Below the pieces are notes generated by a model. That model had not been told where the DNA came from. It saw only the letters and a list, made by a program, of their open reading frames with translations, and did no database searches. 64,000 nt of DNA. It comes from Flavihumibacter petaseus NBRC 106054 (GTDB taxonomy: Bacteria; Bacteroidota; Bacteroidia; Chitinophagales; Chitinophagaceae). The translations under genes were made by a program, and so were the position numbers. The number at the start of each line of letters is the position of its first letter. Positions within the stretch are counted from its first letter, which is position 1. Of this stretch, positions 36,451 through 45,331 are shown in pieces. Where the stretch lies: NCBI RefSeq assembly GCF_000974785.1, contig NZ_BBWV01000003.1, forward strand, positions 620,001-684,000. Direction: 5' to 3'.

Positions 36451-37956
36451 TCATTCCACACCTGTCACCCGGAAATAATCGAACCGGGCATTCGCTGCTG
36501 CGTCTCCCTGGAAAAGCAGGCCGATGCGCGGGCTGCGATCCCACTGTGGCAAAAATCCAATGTCTGTCAGACCCTCGCCGGGAAGTGGCAGCCATTCCTG
36601 GCCCTTCTGCCTGAAATAAAAATGTATCTGTTCAGGAGCATTTGCCCTGATCTGCAATTCAACAGGAAGTGCAGGATTTATGGTTGTCTTTGCCAGCATT
36701 TTATAGCCTGATTTTGTTACCGTCCAGCTTTCCACTTCGTTGCCGGAAACGCAGATTCCTGCAGCCGCATTGGCATCACCATAAAAGACCAGTCCCTGTC
36801 GCGAAGCATTGGGTAATACCACCTTTGTTTCTGCAGTAAACCGGCCGGAAACAGGTCGCGTGGTGAGCGCGATACCGGTGCTGTTCTCCCCGATGGTAGT
36901 TCCTGAAAGTACCAGGTTGCTTTTTTCCTGGCGCACAACTGGTGCCGCATGGCGGAAATCCCAATTCCAGTACAGACCCGGTACCGGTCCATCGAATTCG
37001 TCGGAGATAAAGTCTTTCGCCAGCGGTGGGGGATCGCTTTGCGCTGCCAGGGAAGGCCAGCCGGTGGTGTCGTTCCACTGCAACCTGGCAAGCATTCCCT
37101 GCCTCCCCGTGAAAACTCCGGAGCTCCGGCTATACGCATGATGCAGGTACCAGACCTGCTGGTCACTGCCGGTAACGAAACTGCCATGGCCGGTGCAGGT
37201 CCAGTCGCTGTTTCCTTCGAGCAATGGATTGCCGCTATATATTTCGTAAGGACCGGCAAAGTTCCTGGAGCGCGCTACCCGGACATTGTAGGAGCAGGAA
37301 GTGCCGCAACAACTTCCCGCTGAGTAAAACAAGTAGTGGTAACCGTTATGCTGCAGGAATGCCTGTCCCTCCATGCCAATCCGCGGATCATCCCGCAGCA
37401 GTGAAACAGGTTCGCCGCTGGTGGTCATGCCATCGGGAGACAACTTTAAGGCAAGAATTTCTATCGGACGCTGGTCCAGTCCATAGGCCTTGTAAGTGAT
37501 GTAGAGGTCTTTTCCATCCTGTACCAGGAAGGCGTCAATGGCTTCCTTTCCGAAATCCACAACAACGCCATGGTCTTTAAAACCCTGGTTGGGAAATTGG
37601 GAACTGGCTACGCCGATACAGGAGATACCATCTTTTTTCCGCCTGGCTGTATAGTAGATATAATAGCGGTTGTTTCGGAAAACATATTCCGGCGCCCAGA
37701 AAGAACCGGAGGTCCATGCCGGCGCCTTGTCAAAAACATAACCTGCCTGTTTCCAGCTGCGCAGATCGGGTGATGCATAGATCGGAAAATGAGGTGCCCA
37801 CTCAGAAGAAGTACCTACGGCATAGTATTGTTTGCCGGCACGGATAACGGAGGGATCAGCAAAATCACCGGGTATAAACGCAGGTTGCGCAAAAGCGGAA
37901 AACCGCAGGGCAACCGTCAGGAATGGGATCAACAGGGCGGAAGCAAACTTCTTCAT
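36451..37956 (-). CDS. Secreted GH43 family glycosidase with C-terminal beta-sandwich
   Basis: A 501-residue exported protein with a signal peptide ending Phe-Ala-Gln (about 23). A five-bladed propeller of GH43 follows, with Asp-Phe-Ala-Asp-Pro-Ser (Asp, general base region), Glu-Ala-Ile-Asp-Ala (pKa-modulating Asp) and Met-Glu-Gly-Gln-Ala (catalytic Glu). A C-terminal lectin-like/DUF1349-type beta-sandwich occupies about 320-500. GH43 enzymes hydrolyse arabinofuranosides or xylosides; the added C-terminal domain is common in arabinan- or xylan-active members. It is followed on the same strand by nothing, and the GH18 gene lies upstream by 31 bp, so the two may be one unit. Confidence 0.85.
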   Translation of the reverse strand: MKKFASALLIPFLTVALRFSAFAQPAFIPGDFADPSVIRAGKQYYAVGTSSEWAPHFPIYASPDLRSWKQAGYVFDKAPAWTSGSFWAPEYVFRNNRYYIYYTARRKKDGISCIGVASSQFPNQGFKDHGVVVDFGKEAIDAFLVQDGKDLYITYKAYGLDQRPIEILALKLSPDGMTTSGEPVSLLRDDPRIGMEGQAFLQHNGYHYLFYSAGSCCGTSCSYNVRVARSRNFAGPYEIYSGNPLLEGNSDWTCTGHGSFVTGSDQQVWYLHHAYSRSSGVFTGRQGMLARLQWNDTTGWPSLAAQSDPPPLAKDFISDEFDGPVPGLYWNWDFRHAAPVVRQEKSNLVLSGTTIGENSTGIALTTRPVSGRFTAETKVVLPNASRQGLVFYGDANAAAGICVSGNEVESWTVTKSGYKMLAKTTINPALPVELQIRANAPEQIHFYFRQKGQEWLPLPGEGLTDIGFLPQWDRSPRIGLLFQGDAAANARFDYFRVTGVE

Positions 37957-37987
37957 AGCCGCAATATAATCCCGATAAAAATCATTC

Positions 37988-38935
37988 CTACATTTTTAAT
38001 GCGGCCAGGATGGCCGAAAGCAGCGAGTGTTCGCCGGGGTGATCCTGGAACGTTTGCCAGAACATGATGCCTGCAGCTTCTTCCCTGGCCAGCCGGGATT
38101 TTCGCTGAATGGTAGGGATGCCATTGTAGTAGATCGTATTGCCGCCACCGAGGTCCCACTGATCATTCTGGTCGGCGTTGTCTCCCAATACTGCGATCCG
38201 GGCGAATGACATAGAACCAGCTCCCGCAGGACCAAAATAATAGCCATAGAAGGGTACCCCGAGTACCAGGCGGTCTTTGTGTACCTTTCTCGTATTACTC
38301 CAGTAATAAAGGTCCTCCAGGGACATTTCATAAGGCGAATATGGACCAGGTCGTGCCGGATTCCAGGGGCCGGTTTTGTCATACGACATGATGTTGATAA
38401 AATCGAATGCCTCCAGCGCCCTGGCGGTGACCCTCTCCCCGCACCATGTGGCTAATGCAGCAGTGAAGGATTGATGATTTTCCGGGAGAGCCGTTTTCAA
38501 TTCACTGACAAACCCTTCATAATGTTCGGTGATAAAATCCCCTTCCAGGTCCATATCAATACCGTCAGCACCGGATTTCAGGAGCAGCTGAACCAGCGAA
38601 CGGATCACCATAGGCCTGGCGCCTGGAGCAAGCAATGCTTTAAAATATCCAGGTGGGTTGCCACCGCCAACAGACAGCAACACCTGTACACGATTGCGGT
38701 GTGCCCTGGCAACCAGGCTGTCGAGGAAAAGGGTACCGTGGTAAGTGCCATCAGCAGCCGGATTCACAAAGGCATAGTTGATGTGCGTCACCCGATCATA
38801 AGGGATACTGTCCAGGTACGTCACATCTGCTTCGGGTACATAAGCAACGATCCTGAATGGTTTAGGCATGACAGATTGGGTGGTGGCAGGCTTCGTGCAG
38901 GAAATCGCCAGCAGCAACATCAGGTATAGACGCAT
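37988..38935 (-). CDS. GH18 chitinase-like lipoprotein
   Basis: A 315-residue exported protein. The N-terminus Leu-Leu-Leu-Ala-Ile-Ser-Cys fits a lipobox, so it is probably lipid-anchored. The catalytic Asp-x-x-Asp-x-Asp-x-Glu of GH18 is complete in Asp-Gly-Ile-Asp-Met-Asp-Leu-Glu (near 123-130), and a Ser-x-Gly-Gly motif precedes it (Leu-Ser-Val-Gly-Gly-Gly). The barrel is short, without a chitin-binding module, so chitin or peptidoglycan-like or N-glycan substrates (ENGase-like) are all possible. It lies 31 bp before GH43 on the same strand. Confidence 0.82.
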   Translation of the reverse strand: MRLYLMLLLAISCTKPATTQSVMPKPFRIVAYVPEADVTYLDSIPYDRVTHINYAFVNPAADGTYHGTLFLDSLVARAHRNRVQVLLSVGGGNPPGYFKALLAPGARPMVIRSLVQLLLKSGADGIDMDLEGDFITEHYEGFVSELKTALPENHQSFTAALATWCGERVTARALEAFDFINIMSYDKTGPWNPARPGPYSPYEMSLEDLYYWSNTRKVHKDRLVLGVPFYGYYFGPAGAGSMSFARIAVLGDNADQNDQWDLGGGNTIYYNGIPTIQRKSRLAREEAAGIMFWQTFQDHPGEHSLLSAILAALKM

Positions 38936-39003
38936 CGGATGGTTTTACTAATAGATACCATTTCCTCCGGCTTTTTACCGTGCAGGCATCACATTAGTGT
39001 CAA

Positions 39004-39528
39004 TCAGGACTGCATCACCCGCATATAGCTGAGGAATGGGCCGATGGCCTCGCGGTATTGCTTTGCCATTACCCGGGCGATCTGGGCAAGATGAACCATA
39101 TCGTGCGCCACCCAGGTGGCAAGCAGCTGGCTCAGGGAAACCTCTCCGAGTACCTGGTGTGCACCGGTTCGCTGCAGCGTAGCTGGCTGCAATTGAAGCG
39201 CCATTAGTTCCTGTAATTTTTCACGCCTGAGGGAAGCAAATTCTGACAATAGCTGGTCCATGGTTTTTCCTATGCTTTCCGTGAACTGCGCTGTCATGTC
39301 AAGCGGCGGAAATTTGCGCTCCGCTTCATCAGAGAGGATAATATGCGTACGGGTGATAAAGTCTGTTTTCTCACAAACGATCAGGTGGCCCACCACGTCA
39401 AATGGGCTCCACGTGTCCGGACCCTCATGCTGATGCGTCCAGGTACTGTCAAGGCCCTGCAACAGGGTTTGCAGCACCAGCGGGGTTCTTTCGAGGATGG
39501 GATAAGATTGATTAAGGTCAAACTTCAT
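39004..39528 (-). CDS. DinB-family protein
   Basis: A 174-residue DinB superfamily four-helix protein with metal-ligand histidines in Val-Val-Gly-His-Leu-Ile (near 48) and His-Asp-Met-Val-His-Leu-Ala-Gln-Ile (near 140-145). It overlaps the thioesterase gene by 4 bp and belongs to the tetR-thioesterase-dinB unit. Thiol- or metal-dependent transfer chemistry is known for some members only. Confidence 0.8.
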   Translation of the reverse strand: MKFDLNQSYPILERTPLVLQTLLQGLDSTWTHQHEGPDTWSPFDVVGHLIVCEKTDFITRTHIILSDEAERKFPPLDMTAQFTESIGKTMDQLLSEFASLRREKLQELMALQLQPATLQRTGAHQVLGEVSLSQLLATWVAHDMVHLAQIARVMAKQYREAIGPFLSYMRVMQS

Positions 39529-40013
39529 GCGGTAATGAGTTTTTGTAGTTTGATAGCTGCTGCCCTTGCTTCGAAAGGAAGGGGCTCCGGCAAAGGGTTG
39601 ACCACCTGGCTGAACAGTTCAGTCAGCTCTGCGCTGTGCGGGTGGCTGCGTTGGGTGGCGAGGTTAATGTGCGCGAAGGTGGCCCACAGTACCGCTTTGG
39701 GAACAGTTTTGTCGGCATTCCACATCACTGCTTCCATCAACAGGCGTTGTTCCGTGAAGGAAAGCAATTGGGTTTGTATGGTAACTGTCTCATTGAGAAA
39801 GGCCGGAGCAAGATACGCGATCTGCGACTGTGCCACCACCCAGCCCCGGTGGTGTTCCCGGGCAATGCGATAGATATCGAAGTCATAATGCTCCAGTACC
39901 TGGTCTTCGCGTGCAGCAAAGATATAATCGAGGTAACGGGAATTGTTCAGGTGGTTGAAAGGATCACAATCATGGAAGCGGATCTTTACCTGGCTTTCTA
40001 ATACTTTTTTCAT
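39525..40013 (-). CDS. Hotdog-fold acyl-CoA thioesterase (4HBT/YbgC-like)
   Basis: A 162-residue hotdog protein. Arg-Phe-His-Asp-Cys-Asp-Pro-Phe-Asn-His-Leu-Asn (near 12-23) matches the YbgC/4HBT active-site strand, with Asp16 or Asp18 as catalytic candidate. These enzymes hydrolyse acyl-CoAs. The start ATG (40013-40011) overlaps the 3' end of a TetR operator by two bases, so the operator is effectively the start region. It lies between tetR (29-bp gap) and dinB (4-bp overlap). Confidence 0.82.
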   Translation of the reverse strand: MKKVLESQVKIRFHDCDPFNHLNNSRYLDYIFAAREDQVLEHYDFDIYRIAREHHRGWVVAQSQIAYLAPAFLNETVTIQTQLLSFTEQRLLMEAVMWNADKTVPKAVLWATFAHINLATQRSHPHSAELTELFSQVVNPLPEPLPFEARAAAIKLQKLITA

Positions 40014-40025
40014 ACCGATCGGTAT
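40012..40025 (-). promoter_or_regulatory. TetR operator copy 1 (at the thioesterase start)
   Basis: ATACCGATCGGTAT, a perfect 14-bp palindrome, lies in the 29-bp gap between tetR and the thioesterase gene and overlaps the thioesterase start codon. An identical copy sits upstream of tetR at 40680. Confidence 0.8.
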
Positions 40026-40042
40026 ATTATTGGGTAAAAAAA

Positions 40043-40657
40043 TTAATTGTCTCCCGTTGTTTTCAGGTTCCGGATCAGGTCAGCAAGAAAGTCCATGGCC
40101 ACCTGCAGTTCCGCGGATTTGCCGGTCACTTTAGCCTGCAATACAGCGCCTTCCAGCAGCGACATCAGGATCACGGCGAACTGGTAGGGATCGGTTCCGG
40201 ATTTGATTTCATTCCTGGCGATGCCGCGTTTCACCTGGTTTTCGAGGGAGGTCCGCCAGAAGGTCAGGGCAGCTGCGGCTTTCTTTTTCAGTTGCGGATG
40301 GGTATCATCAGCTTCTGCAGCAGTGTTGAGCAAAGGGCAACCGGTTTTCAGAAAGGGTATTTTGAGAAAATTACGGTAAACGTTGGGGTACGTGAGGAGC
40401 CGGTCGATGGCATTGTCTGATGCCTTGATCCGCTCTTTCATGTAATCGGTGATCCGCCCGAAATTATAATCAAATGCTGCCAGTGCTACTTCATCCTTAT
40501 TCTCAAAGTTTCCGTAGATACTGCCTTTGGTCAGCCCGGTCGCCTCAGTGAGATCACTCATCGACGTGCCTGCATAGCCTTTGGCATTGAAGATGGGGGC
40601 AGTCTTCTCGATAATGAACTGCCTCGTCCGTTCTGATTTGGATAGTATTTCCGGCAT
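40043..40657 (-). CDS. TetR/AcrR-family repressor
   Basis: A 204-residue TetR regulator. The N-terminal DNA-binding helices (about 10-55) include Gly-Tyr-Ala-Gly-Thr-Ser-Met-Ser-Asp-Leu-Thr-Glu-Ala-Thr-Gly-Leu-Thr-Lys-Gly-Ser, the standard recognition region. The C-terminal ligand domain includes Cys-Pro-Leu-Leu-Asn-Thr near 105, as in the TetR_C LmrA/YxaF-like type. It is flanked by two identical palindromes that are the obvious binding sites. With a thioesterase downstream, an acyl-CoA or lipophilic effector is plausible, but this is inference. Confidence 0.88.
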   Translation of the reverse strand: MPEILSKSERTRQFIIEKTAPIFNAKGYAGTSMSDLTEATGLTKGSIYGNFENKDEVALAAFDYNFGRITDYMKERIKASDNAIDRLLTYPNVYRNFLKIPFLKTGCPLLNTAAEADDTHPQLKKKAAAALTFWRTSLENQVKRGIARNEIKSGTDPYQFAVILMSLLEGAVLQAKVTGKSAELQVAMDFLADLIRNLKTTGDN

Positions 40658-40679
40658 GCGGTACCGAAGGTAAATAAAA

Positions 40680-40693
40680 ATACCGATCGGTAT
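40680..40693 (+). promoter_or_regulatory. TetR operator copy 2 (tetR / amidotransferase-like divergent gap)
   Basis: ATACCGATCGGTAT, identical to the copy at 40012-40025, 22 bp upstream of the tetR start and 48 bp upstream of the divergent 40742 gene. The similarity continues one side further (ATAwTA). It can control both directions. Confidence 0.8.
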
Positions 40694-40741
40694 AATAACT
40701 TTTTTTCAACCATTGCTTTTCCCGCCTGTTACAAAGGTATC

Positions 40742-41422
40742 ATGAGCAAAAAAATATTATTCGTTCTCACCAGTCATGGCGAGAAGGGGAATACCGGTCA
40801 GAAGACCGGTTATTACCTCGGAGAAGTGACGCATCCCTGGAAAGTGCTCACTGAAGCCGGTTATGAAATTGACTTTGTCAGCCCTCTGGGCGGAGAGCCG
40901 CCGGTGGACGGCTTCGACCTGGAAGATCCTGAAAACAGGCTTTTCTGGGGAAATGATTGGTACCGGAATAAAATCCAGCATACCCTGCGGCCGGAAGAAG
41001 TGCATCCGGAAGATTATGTTGCCATTTATTTTGCCGGTGGGCATGGGGCCATGTGGGATCTACCATTCGATTCAAGGATTGCTGGTATTGCTGCAGCGAT
41101 TTACGAGCGGCAGGGTGTGGTTGGAGCCGTGTGTCATGGACCAGCTGGACTGGTTAACGTGCAGCTAAGTGACGGCAGCTACCTGGTGGCGGGCAAAAAA
41201 GTGAATGGTATTTCCAACGAGGAGGAATCGATTGTGGGACTCACGGAGGTTGTTCCGTTTTTGCTGGAAGATAAACTGAGAGCGCAGGGCGGAGACTATG
41301 AGAAGTCGGCCCCCTGGCAGGTACATGTGGTGACTGATCAGCGACTCGTAACGGGTCAGAATCCGCAATCGGCTGCCGGGGTTGGAGAGGCGATCAGAAA
41401 GCTCCTTGAAGCATCGCAATGA
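40742..41422 (+). CDS. DJ-1/PfpI-superfamily protein (type 1 glutamine amidotransferase-like)
   Basis: A 226-residue protein. The nucleophile elbow Ala-Val-Cys-His-Gly-Pro-Ala (Cys near 130) with Tyr-Phe-Ala-Gly-Gly-His-Gly upstream matches Hsp31-like chaperone/glyoxalase members of the DJ-1 superfamily. The same motif set also occurs in family members annotated as amidotransferases. Detoxification of methylglyoxal-type aldehydes or a chaperone role is likely by family. It is divergent from tetR and shares its operator. Confidence 0.85.
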   Translation: MSKKILFVLTSHGEKGNTGQKTGYYLGEVTHPWKVLTEAGYEIDFVSPLGGEPPVDGFDLEDPENRLFWGNDWYRNKIQHTLRPEEVHPEDYVAIYFAGGHGAMWDLPFDSRIAGIAAAIYERQGVVGAVCHGPAGLVNVQLSDGSYLVAGKKVNGISNEEESIVGLTEVVPFLLEDKLRAQGGDYEKSAPWQVHVVTDQRLVTGQNPQSAAGVGEAIRKLLEASQ

Positions 41423-41483
41423 TGGTAAGGGTTTGCAACACTGAAGTCCATTGATTAAATTGATGTTCAATTCAAGCATGTTT

Positions 41484-43043
41484 ATGAACAGGAGGAGCGT
41501 TTTTGTGCTGTCAATTTGCTGCAGCGTGATTTTGGGAATTTTTTCCTCCTGTAAAAATAGTCCGGAAAAGACGGGCTCGCGCTATGACCTGGTCATTATC
41601 GGCGGTACCGTCATTGATCCTGAAACAAAGCTTAATGCAATCCAGAACATTGGTATCGACAGTGGCGTCATTAGTGTTATCACTAATGAAAAAATTGAGG
41701 GGAAAAAGACGATTAATGCAACCGGGCTGATCGTCGCACCGGGCTTTATTGATCTCCATTCCCACGGACAATCCCTTATTGCAGACCGCATGCAGGCTTT
41801 TGATGGGGTTACGACAGCACTGGAACTTGAGTCTGGTGTGTTACCCATTGGTGAATGGTACCAGTTCCAGGAAAAGCAGGGGCGGGTGTTGAACTATGGT
41901 GCCGCCGCCGCGTGGACTTTTGCGCGGATCTCGGAAATGGAGGGGATCCCCATGCGGGCCGACCTGCTGTGGTTCCAGCAGGCATTCTCCCTGAAACACT
42001 GGGTGTATGACCCGGCTAATGACTCGCAGACAGTTGCCATAGCAAAAAGAATTGAACAGGGCATACAGGAAGGATCACTGGGCATCGGGGTGAATGCCGG
42101 GTATGCACCCGGCGGCGGCTATAAGGAACTGCTGGCAGTTCACGAACTGGCGGCCCGGTACAAGGTGCCGGTTTTTACGCATGTTACCGGCGACTATCCC
42201 GATGATCCGAACAGTGCAGCTGAATCCATTGGTCAGATCATTTCCTACGCGGCAGCCACCGGCAGCCAGGAGCATATCTGTCACCTCAACAGTACCAGCC
42301 GGAAAGATATTGCCACTACAAGGAAATTGATCCTCGGCGCCCAGGCGAGGGGACTACCCATCTCTACGGAAGCATATACCTATGGGGCTTCCAGCACCAC
42401 CATCGGTGCTGCGCTTTTTAATGAAGAAGGCATCAAACGGAAAGGCATCAGGTATTCACAGATCGAACTAAACGGAATTCCCCTCAATGATCAGACCTTC
42501 CACCAGTATCGGAAAGAAACTCCCGGTGCAGTGATCGTGTTTAAATTTTTTGATCTGCCGCGGGAGCATGATCTTTTAGATCAGTCTGTGCTTTTTCCCG
42601 GTGGAGCGATCGCCAGTGATGGCATGCCCTGGCTCGATAAAGCTACCGGCATGCCGGTTGATGATCACCAATGGCCTTTGTCGGAGAAAGCTTTTGCGCA
42701 TCCCAGGGGAGCTGGTACCTATACACGACTGCTGGCGCAATGGGTGCGGGAACGCCATGCATTAACTATAAGTGAAGCTATTGCCAAGTCATCATTGATC
42801 CCCGCACAGATCCTGGAGAGATCTGTTCCGGCGATGAAGAGAAAAGGGAGACTACAACTGGGAATGGATGCTGATATCATCCTGTTTGATCCCGCAACGG
42901 TACAGGACAATGCGACATTTACCAATCCTACTTTACCAGCTTCCGGGATGATGTATGTGCTGGTAAATGGAAAGCTGGTGATCGAAAACGGAGTTCTGAA
43001 TCCTGATGCCCGCCCGGGCAAGCCGGTCAGGAGAAATCCTTAA
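41484..43043 (+). CDS. D-aminoacylase-like amidohydrolase lipoprotein
   Basis: A 519-residue protein of the amidohydrolase superfamily. The lipobox Gly-Ile-Phe-Ser-Ser-Cys near residue 22 suggests a lipid-anchored periplasmic or outer-membrane enzyme. Metal ligands include Asp-Leu-His-Ser-His, then His in Phe-Thr-His-Val-Thr, His in Cys-His-Leu-Asn, and Asp in Ile-Ala-Ser-Asp-Gly, which fit the N-acyl-D-amino-acid deacylase group. These enzymes free D-amino acids from N-acyl forms. ATGs at 41451, 41463 and 41466 are also in frame; 41484 is chosen because it puts a normal signal peptide at the N-terminus. Its stop codon abuts the convergent gene's stop with zero bases between. Confidence 0.82.
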   Translation: MNRRSVFVLSICCSVILGIFSSCKNSPEKTGSRYDLVIIGGTVIDPETKLNAIQNIGIDSGVISVITNEKIEGKKTINATGLIVAPGFIDLHSHGQSLIADRMQAFDGVTTALELESGVLPIGEWYQFQEKQGRVLNYGAAAAWTFARISEMEGIPMRADLLWFQQAFSLKHWVYDPANDSQTVAIAKRIEQGIQEGSLGIGVNAGYAPGGGYKELLAVHELAARYKVPVFTHVTGDYPDDPNSAAESIGQIISYAAATGSQEHICHLNSTSRKDIATTRKLILGAQARGLPISTEAYTYGASSTTIGAALFNEEGIKRKGIRYSQIELNGIPLNDQTFHQYRKETPGAVIVFKFFDLPREHDLLDQSVLFPGGAIASDGMPWLDKATGMPVDDHQWPLSEKAFAHPRGAGTYTRLLAQWVRERHALTISEAIAKSSLIPAQILERSVPAMKRKGRLQLGMDADIILFDPATVQDNATFTNPTLPASGMMYVLVNGKLVIENGVLNPDARPGKPVRRNP

Positions 43044-44021
43044 TCAGGGGTCGATCCAATCCAGGGAAAATTTAACATTTTTTGTTTCACCGATTTGCTG
43101 ACCTACCTGGTGATCGTTCGCAAGATAGTAATATTGAAAGCTTTCCATCGGCTTGCGCTGGATACATCCGATAATTGATTTGCCATCAGGCGTCCAGGCC
43201 GCTTCTACAGCGTTACCTAAATTTACGTTGCTTACGGCATGGAGATTATTACCGGCATAATCCATTGCATATAATGAACAACTGCCGGTTACTATCCTGC
43301 ATAGAAGTAGTTTGTCTTCAGTTGGTGAAATGTTGGTGACATAATAGGAATTGTTATCCGGTGTTAACGTGGTGTATTTTTTGGTGTTCAGATCAAATCT
43401 TTGTACGCTATTTTTGATTCCGGTAATATTCGCATTAAAAAAGATTGAATTGCCATCCCTGGACCAAAATAGATATTTGTCCACATACCTGGTGTCAGGT
43501 TCAATATAATTCCAACGAAGAAGTTCTTGTTGTTCACCGCTGACAAGGTTAAGAATTGACAGCGTAATAAACTCTCTGTCCGGAGTTTCCGAAGTAAAAA
43601 CGACTGATTTTCCATCTGGAGATGGGCAAGCCATCGTCTCATTCACATCTGTAGTTTGAGAGTGATTTCGAATATCACTGCCATTTGAAGTCATGGAAAA
43701 GATGTCTGAATTTCCATAATACGAATTTCGCGAGGTAAAAAATACACGTTTACTGGCCCGGTCAAACCTGGGAAATCTGCAATAAATGCTATCTGCTTCC
43801 AATGGGAATATTTTCTTTTCAATTCCAGTTACCCAGTCGATTGTATTGATCGTATAGTGTCCATGATCCAGAAATTCCTCATACACAATTATTCCGCTGT
43901 TGTAAGGTGTTATAGCAATAGAATCCGCGGGGAGGTCAGTGCCATTGGGGCCGTCCTGGTCATGATCAGGGCTACAGGCAATAAAAAGCAGGGAAAGTAC
44001 AAATGGGATCAGTTTTTTCAT
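43044..44021 (-). CDS. PD40/TolB-like beta-propeller lipoprotein
   Basis: A 325-residue exported protein with lipobox Leu-Leu-Phe-Ile-Ala-Cys (Cys16). The mature part is a chain of WD40-like/PD40 repeats, seen as Pro-Asp-Gly-Lys-Ser, Arg-Asp-Gly-Asn-Ser and Thr-Pro-Asp-Gly-Lys-Ser turns with strands between. Such lipoproteins usually bind partners or glycans at the surface. No function is known. Base composition in this gene is more AT-rich than its neighbours, which may point to transfer. Its stop abuts the 43043 stop. Confidence 0.7.
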   Translation of the reverse strand: MKKLIPFVLSLLFIACSPDHDQDGPNGTDLPADSIAITPYNSGIIVYEEFLDHGHYTINTIDWVTGIEKKIFPLEADSIYCRFPRFDRASKRVFFTSRNSYYGNSDIFSMTSNGSDIRNHSQTTDVNETMACPSPDGKSVVFTSETPDREFITLSILNLVSGEQQELLRWNYIEPDTRYVDKYLFWSRDGNSIFFNANITGIKNSVQRFDLNTKKYTTLTPDNNSYYVTNISPTEDKLLLCRIVTGSCSLYAMDYAGNNLHAVSNVNLGNAVEAAWTPDGKSIIGCIQRKPMESFQYYYLANDHQVGQQIGETKNVKFSLDWIDP

Positions 44022-44112
44022 AGATAAGGATTAAGCAACACTTGAATCGTGTGGTTAAATTAAGGGAATATCGCAATAACGCAAGGACCTGATTTGTATT
44101 GTAAAGCCTCGT

Positions 44113-45321
44113 TTAATGGTCGTCGTGCTCACCGGCGTTAGTCATTTTTGCCAGCACAAAAAAAGCACCCTTTGTCACCACCCGTGCATCAGCCGGGATC
44201 GCTTTCAGTAACGTTATTTCAGTATAGCCTACATCGGTAGTTCCCTTTGCGACGGGGATTCTTTCAAAGGTTACTTCACCTGCTGAATCCTTTTCGTCAC
44301 CTGAATACATTTCACCGGTCACAATGAAAATATAGTCCTGGCCCTGCCAGGTCACAATCGCTTCAGAAGGCAAAGCGGGTACTGTTTGTTCATTGAGGCT
44401 CACTACGGCCGTGATGTTCATGCCGTCGATCAATCCCGTCTTGTCACCTTTCACCTTAGCGTGAACCGTTACCGCCTTACTCTCGCCTTCAAAGGAAGAC
44501 CCCAGCGAATAGATATCAGCATCGTATTCCTTGCCCGGGTTATTGGTCAGCGTAAAATGGATGGTCTGGTTCTCCTTTAGTTTCGGCAGGTCTTTTTCGT
44601 AAACAAAAAGATCCAGGTGCAGCTGGCTGTTGTCCACGATCTCGGTGATCGGTGTGCTGCTTTCCACGAAACTGCCGATCTTGACCTGCACCGTGCTCAC
44701 CACACCATTGATTGGGCTGCGTATGGACAAAACCGAAACCAACCGGTCACTGGAAAGGGAAGAAGGATTGATTCCCATTAACCGGATCTGGTTGAGCAGG
44801 GATGCTTTCCGGGTGCGCAGGGTTTTCAGGTGTGCATCCGCCGCCTGCAGGTTTTTCAAGGCACCGGCATTCCCCTGGTTGAGTTCTTTCTGCCGGTTGT
44901 ATTCCAGCTCCGCCAGTTCGATCTGCGGATGGATACCCAGGTATTCCTCTTGTGCCCGCAAGAATTCAGGATTCGATATCGTAGCAATTACCTGTCCTTT
45001 CGACACGGTGTTTCCGGGCTGGATCAGCAATGATTTTACCACGCCGCTATACATCGAATTGACACTTGCCCTGTTATGATTGGGAACCTGCAATACACCA
45101 TTGGCTTTCAGCGATGCGGTCAGTTGCTTGTTCTCAATCATACCCGTTTCAATGCCGATGCTTTTCAGCTGTTGTGCGGAAAGGGAGGTGGTGTTGCTGT
45201 TTTCATGTTCGTCCTGATGTTCGGTTTCAACCTGTTCGGGTTTGGCTTTTTGTTCACCGCCACAGGCTGCCAGCAGGCTCATCGAAAGGAGGATAACGAA
45301 ATTGATCAGATGCTTGTTCAT
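44113..45321 (-). CDS. RND efflux periplasmic adaptor (CusB/CzcB-like lipoprotein)
   Basis: A 402-residue membrane-fusion protein. The lipobox Leu-Leu-Ala-Ala-Cys (about Cys20) anchors it. A His/Asp-rich patch (near 35-42) may bind metal. The biotinyl-lipoyl-like halves surround a coiled coil (about 130-195), then a beta-barrel and a membrane-proximal domain. It links the inner-membrane RND pump with the outer-membrane channel. The ATG at 45321 gives a signal peptide; the in-frame extension to 45381 overlaps the pump gene. A His-Asp-Asp-His C-terminus could also bind metal. It is downstream of cusA by 10 bp. Confidence 0.85.
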   Translation of the reverse strand: MNKHLINFVILLSMSLLAACGGEQKAKPEQVETEHQDEHENSNTTSLSAQQLKSIGIETGMIENKQLTASLKANGVLQVPNHNRASVNSMYSGVVKSLLIQPGNTVSKGQVIATISNPEFLRAQEEYLGIHPQIELAELEYNRQKELNQGNAGALKNLQAADAHLKTLRTRKASLLNQIRLMGINPSSLSSDRLVSVLSIRSPINGVVSTVQVKIGSFVESSTPITEIVDNSQLHLDLFVYEKDLPKLKENQTIHFTLTNNPGKEYDADIYSLGSSFEGESKAVTVHAKVKGDKTGLIDGMNITAVVSLNEQTVPALPSEAIVTWQGQDYIFIVTGEMYSGDEKDSAGEVTFERIPVAKGTTDVGYTEITLLKAIPADARVVTKGAFFVLAKMTNAGEHDDH

Positions 45322-45331
45322 CGGGAAAATA

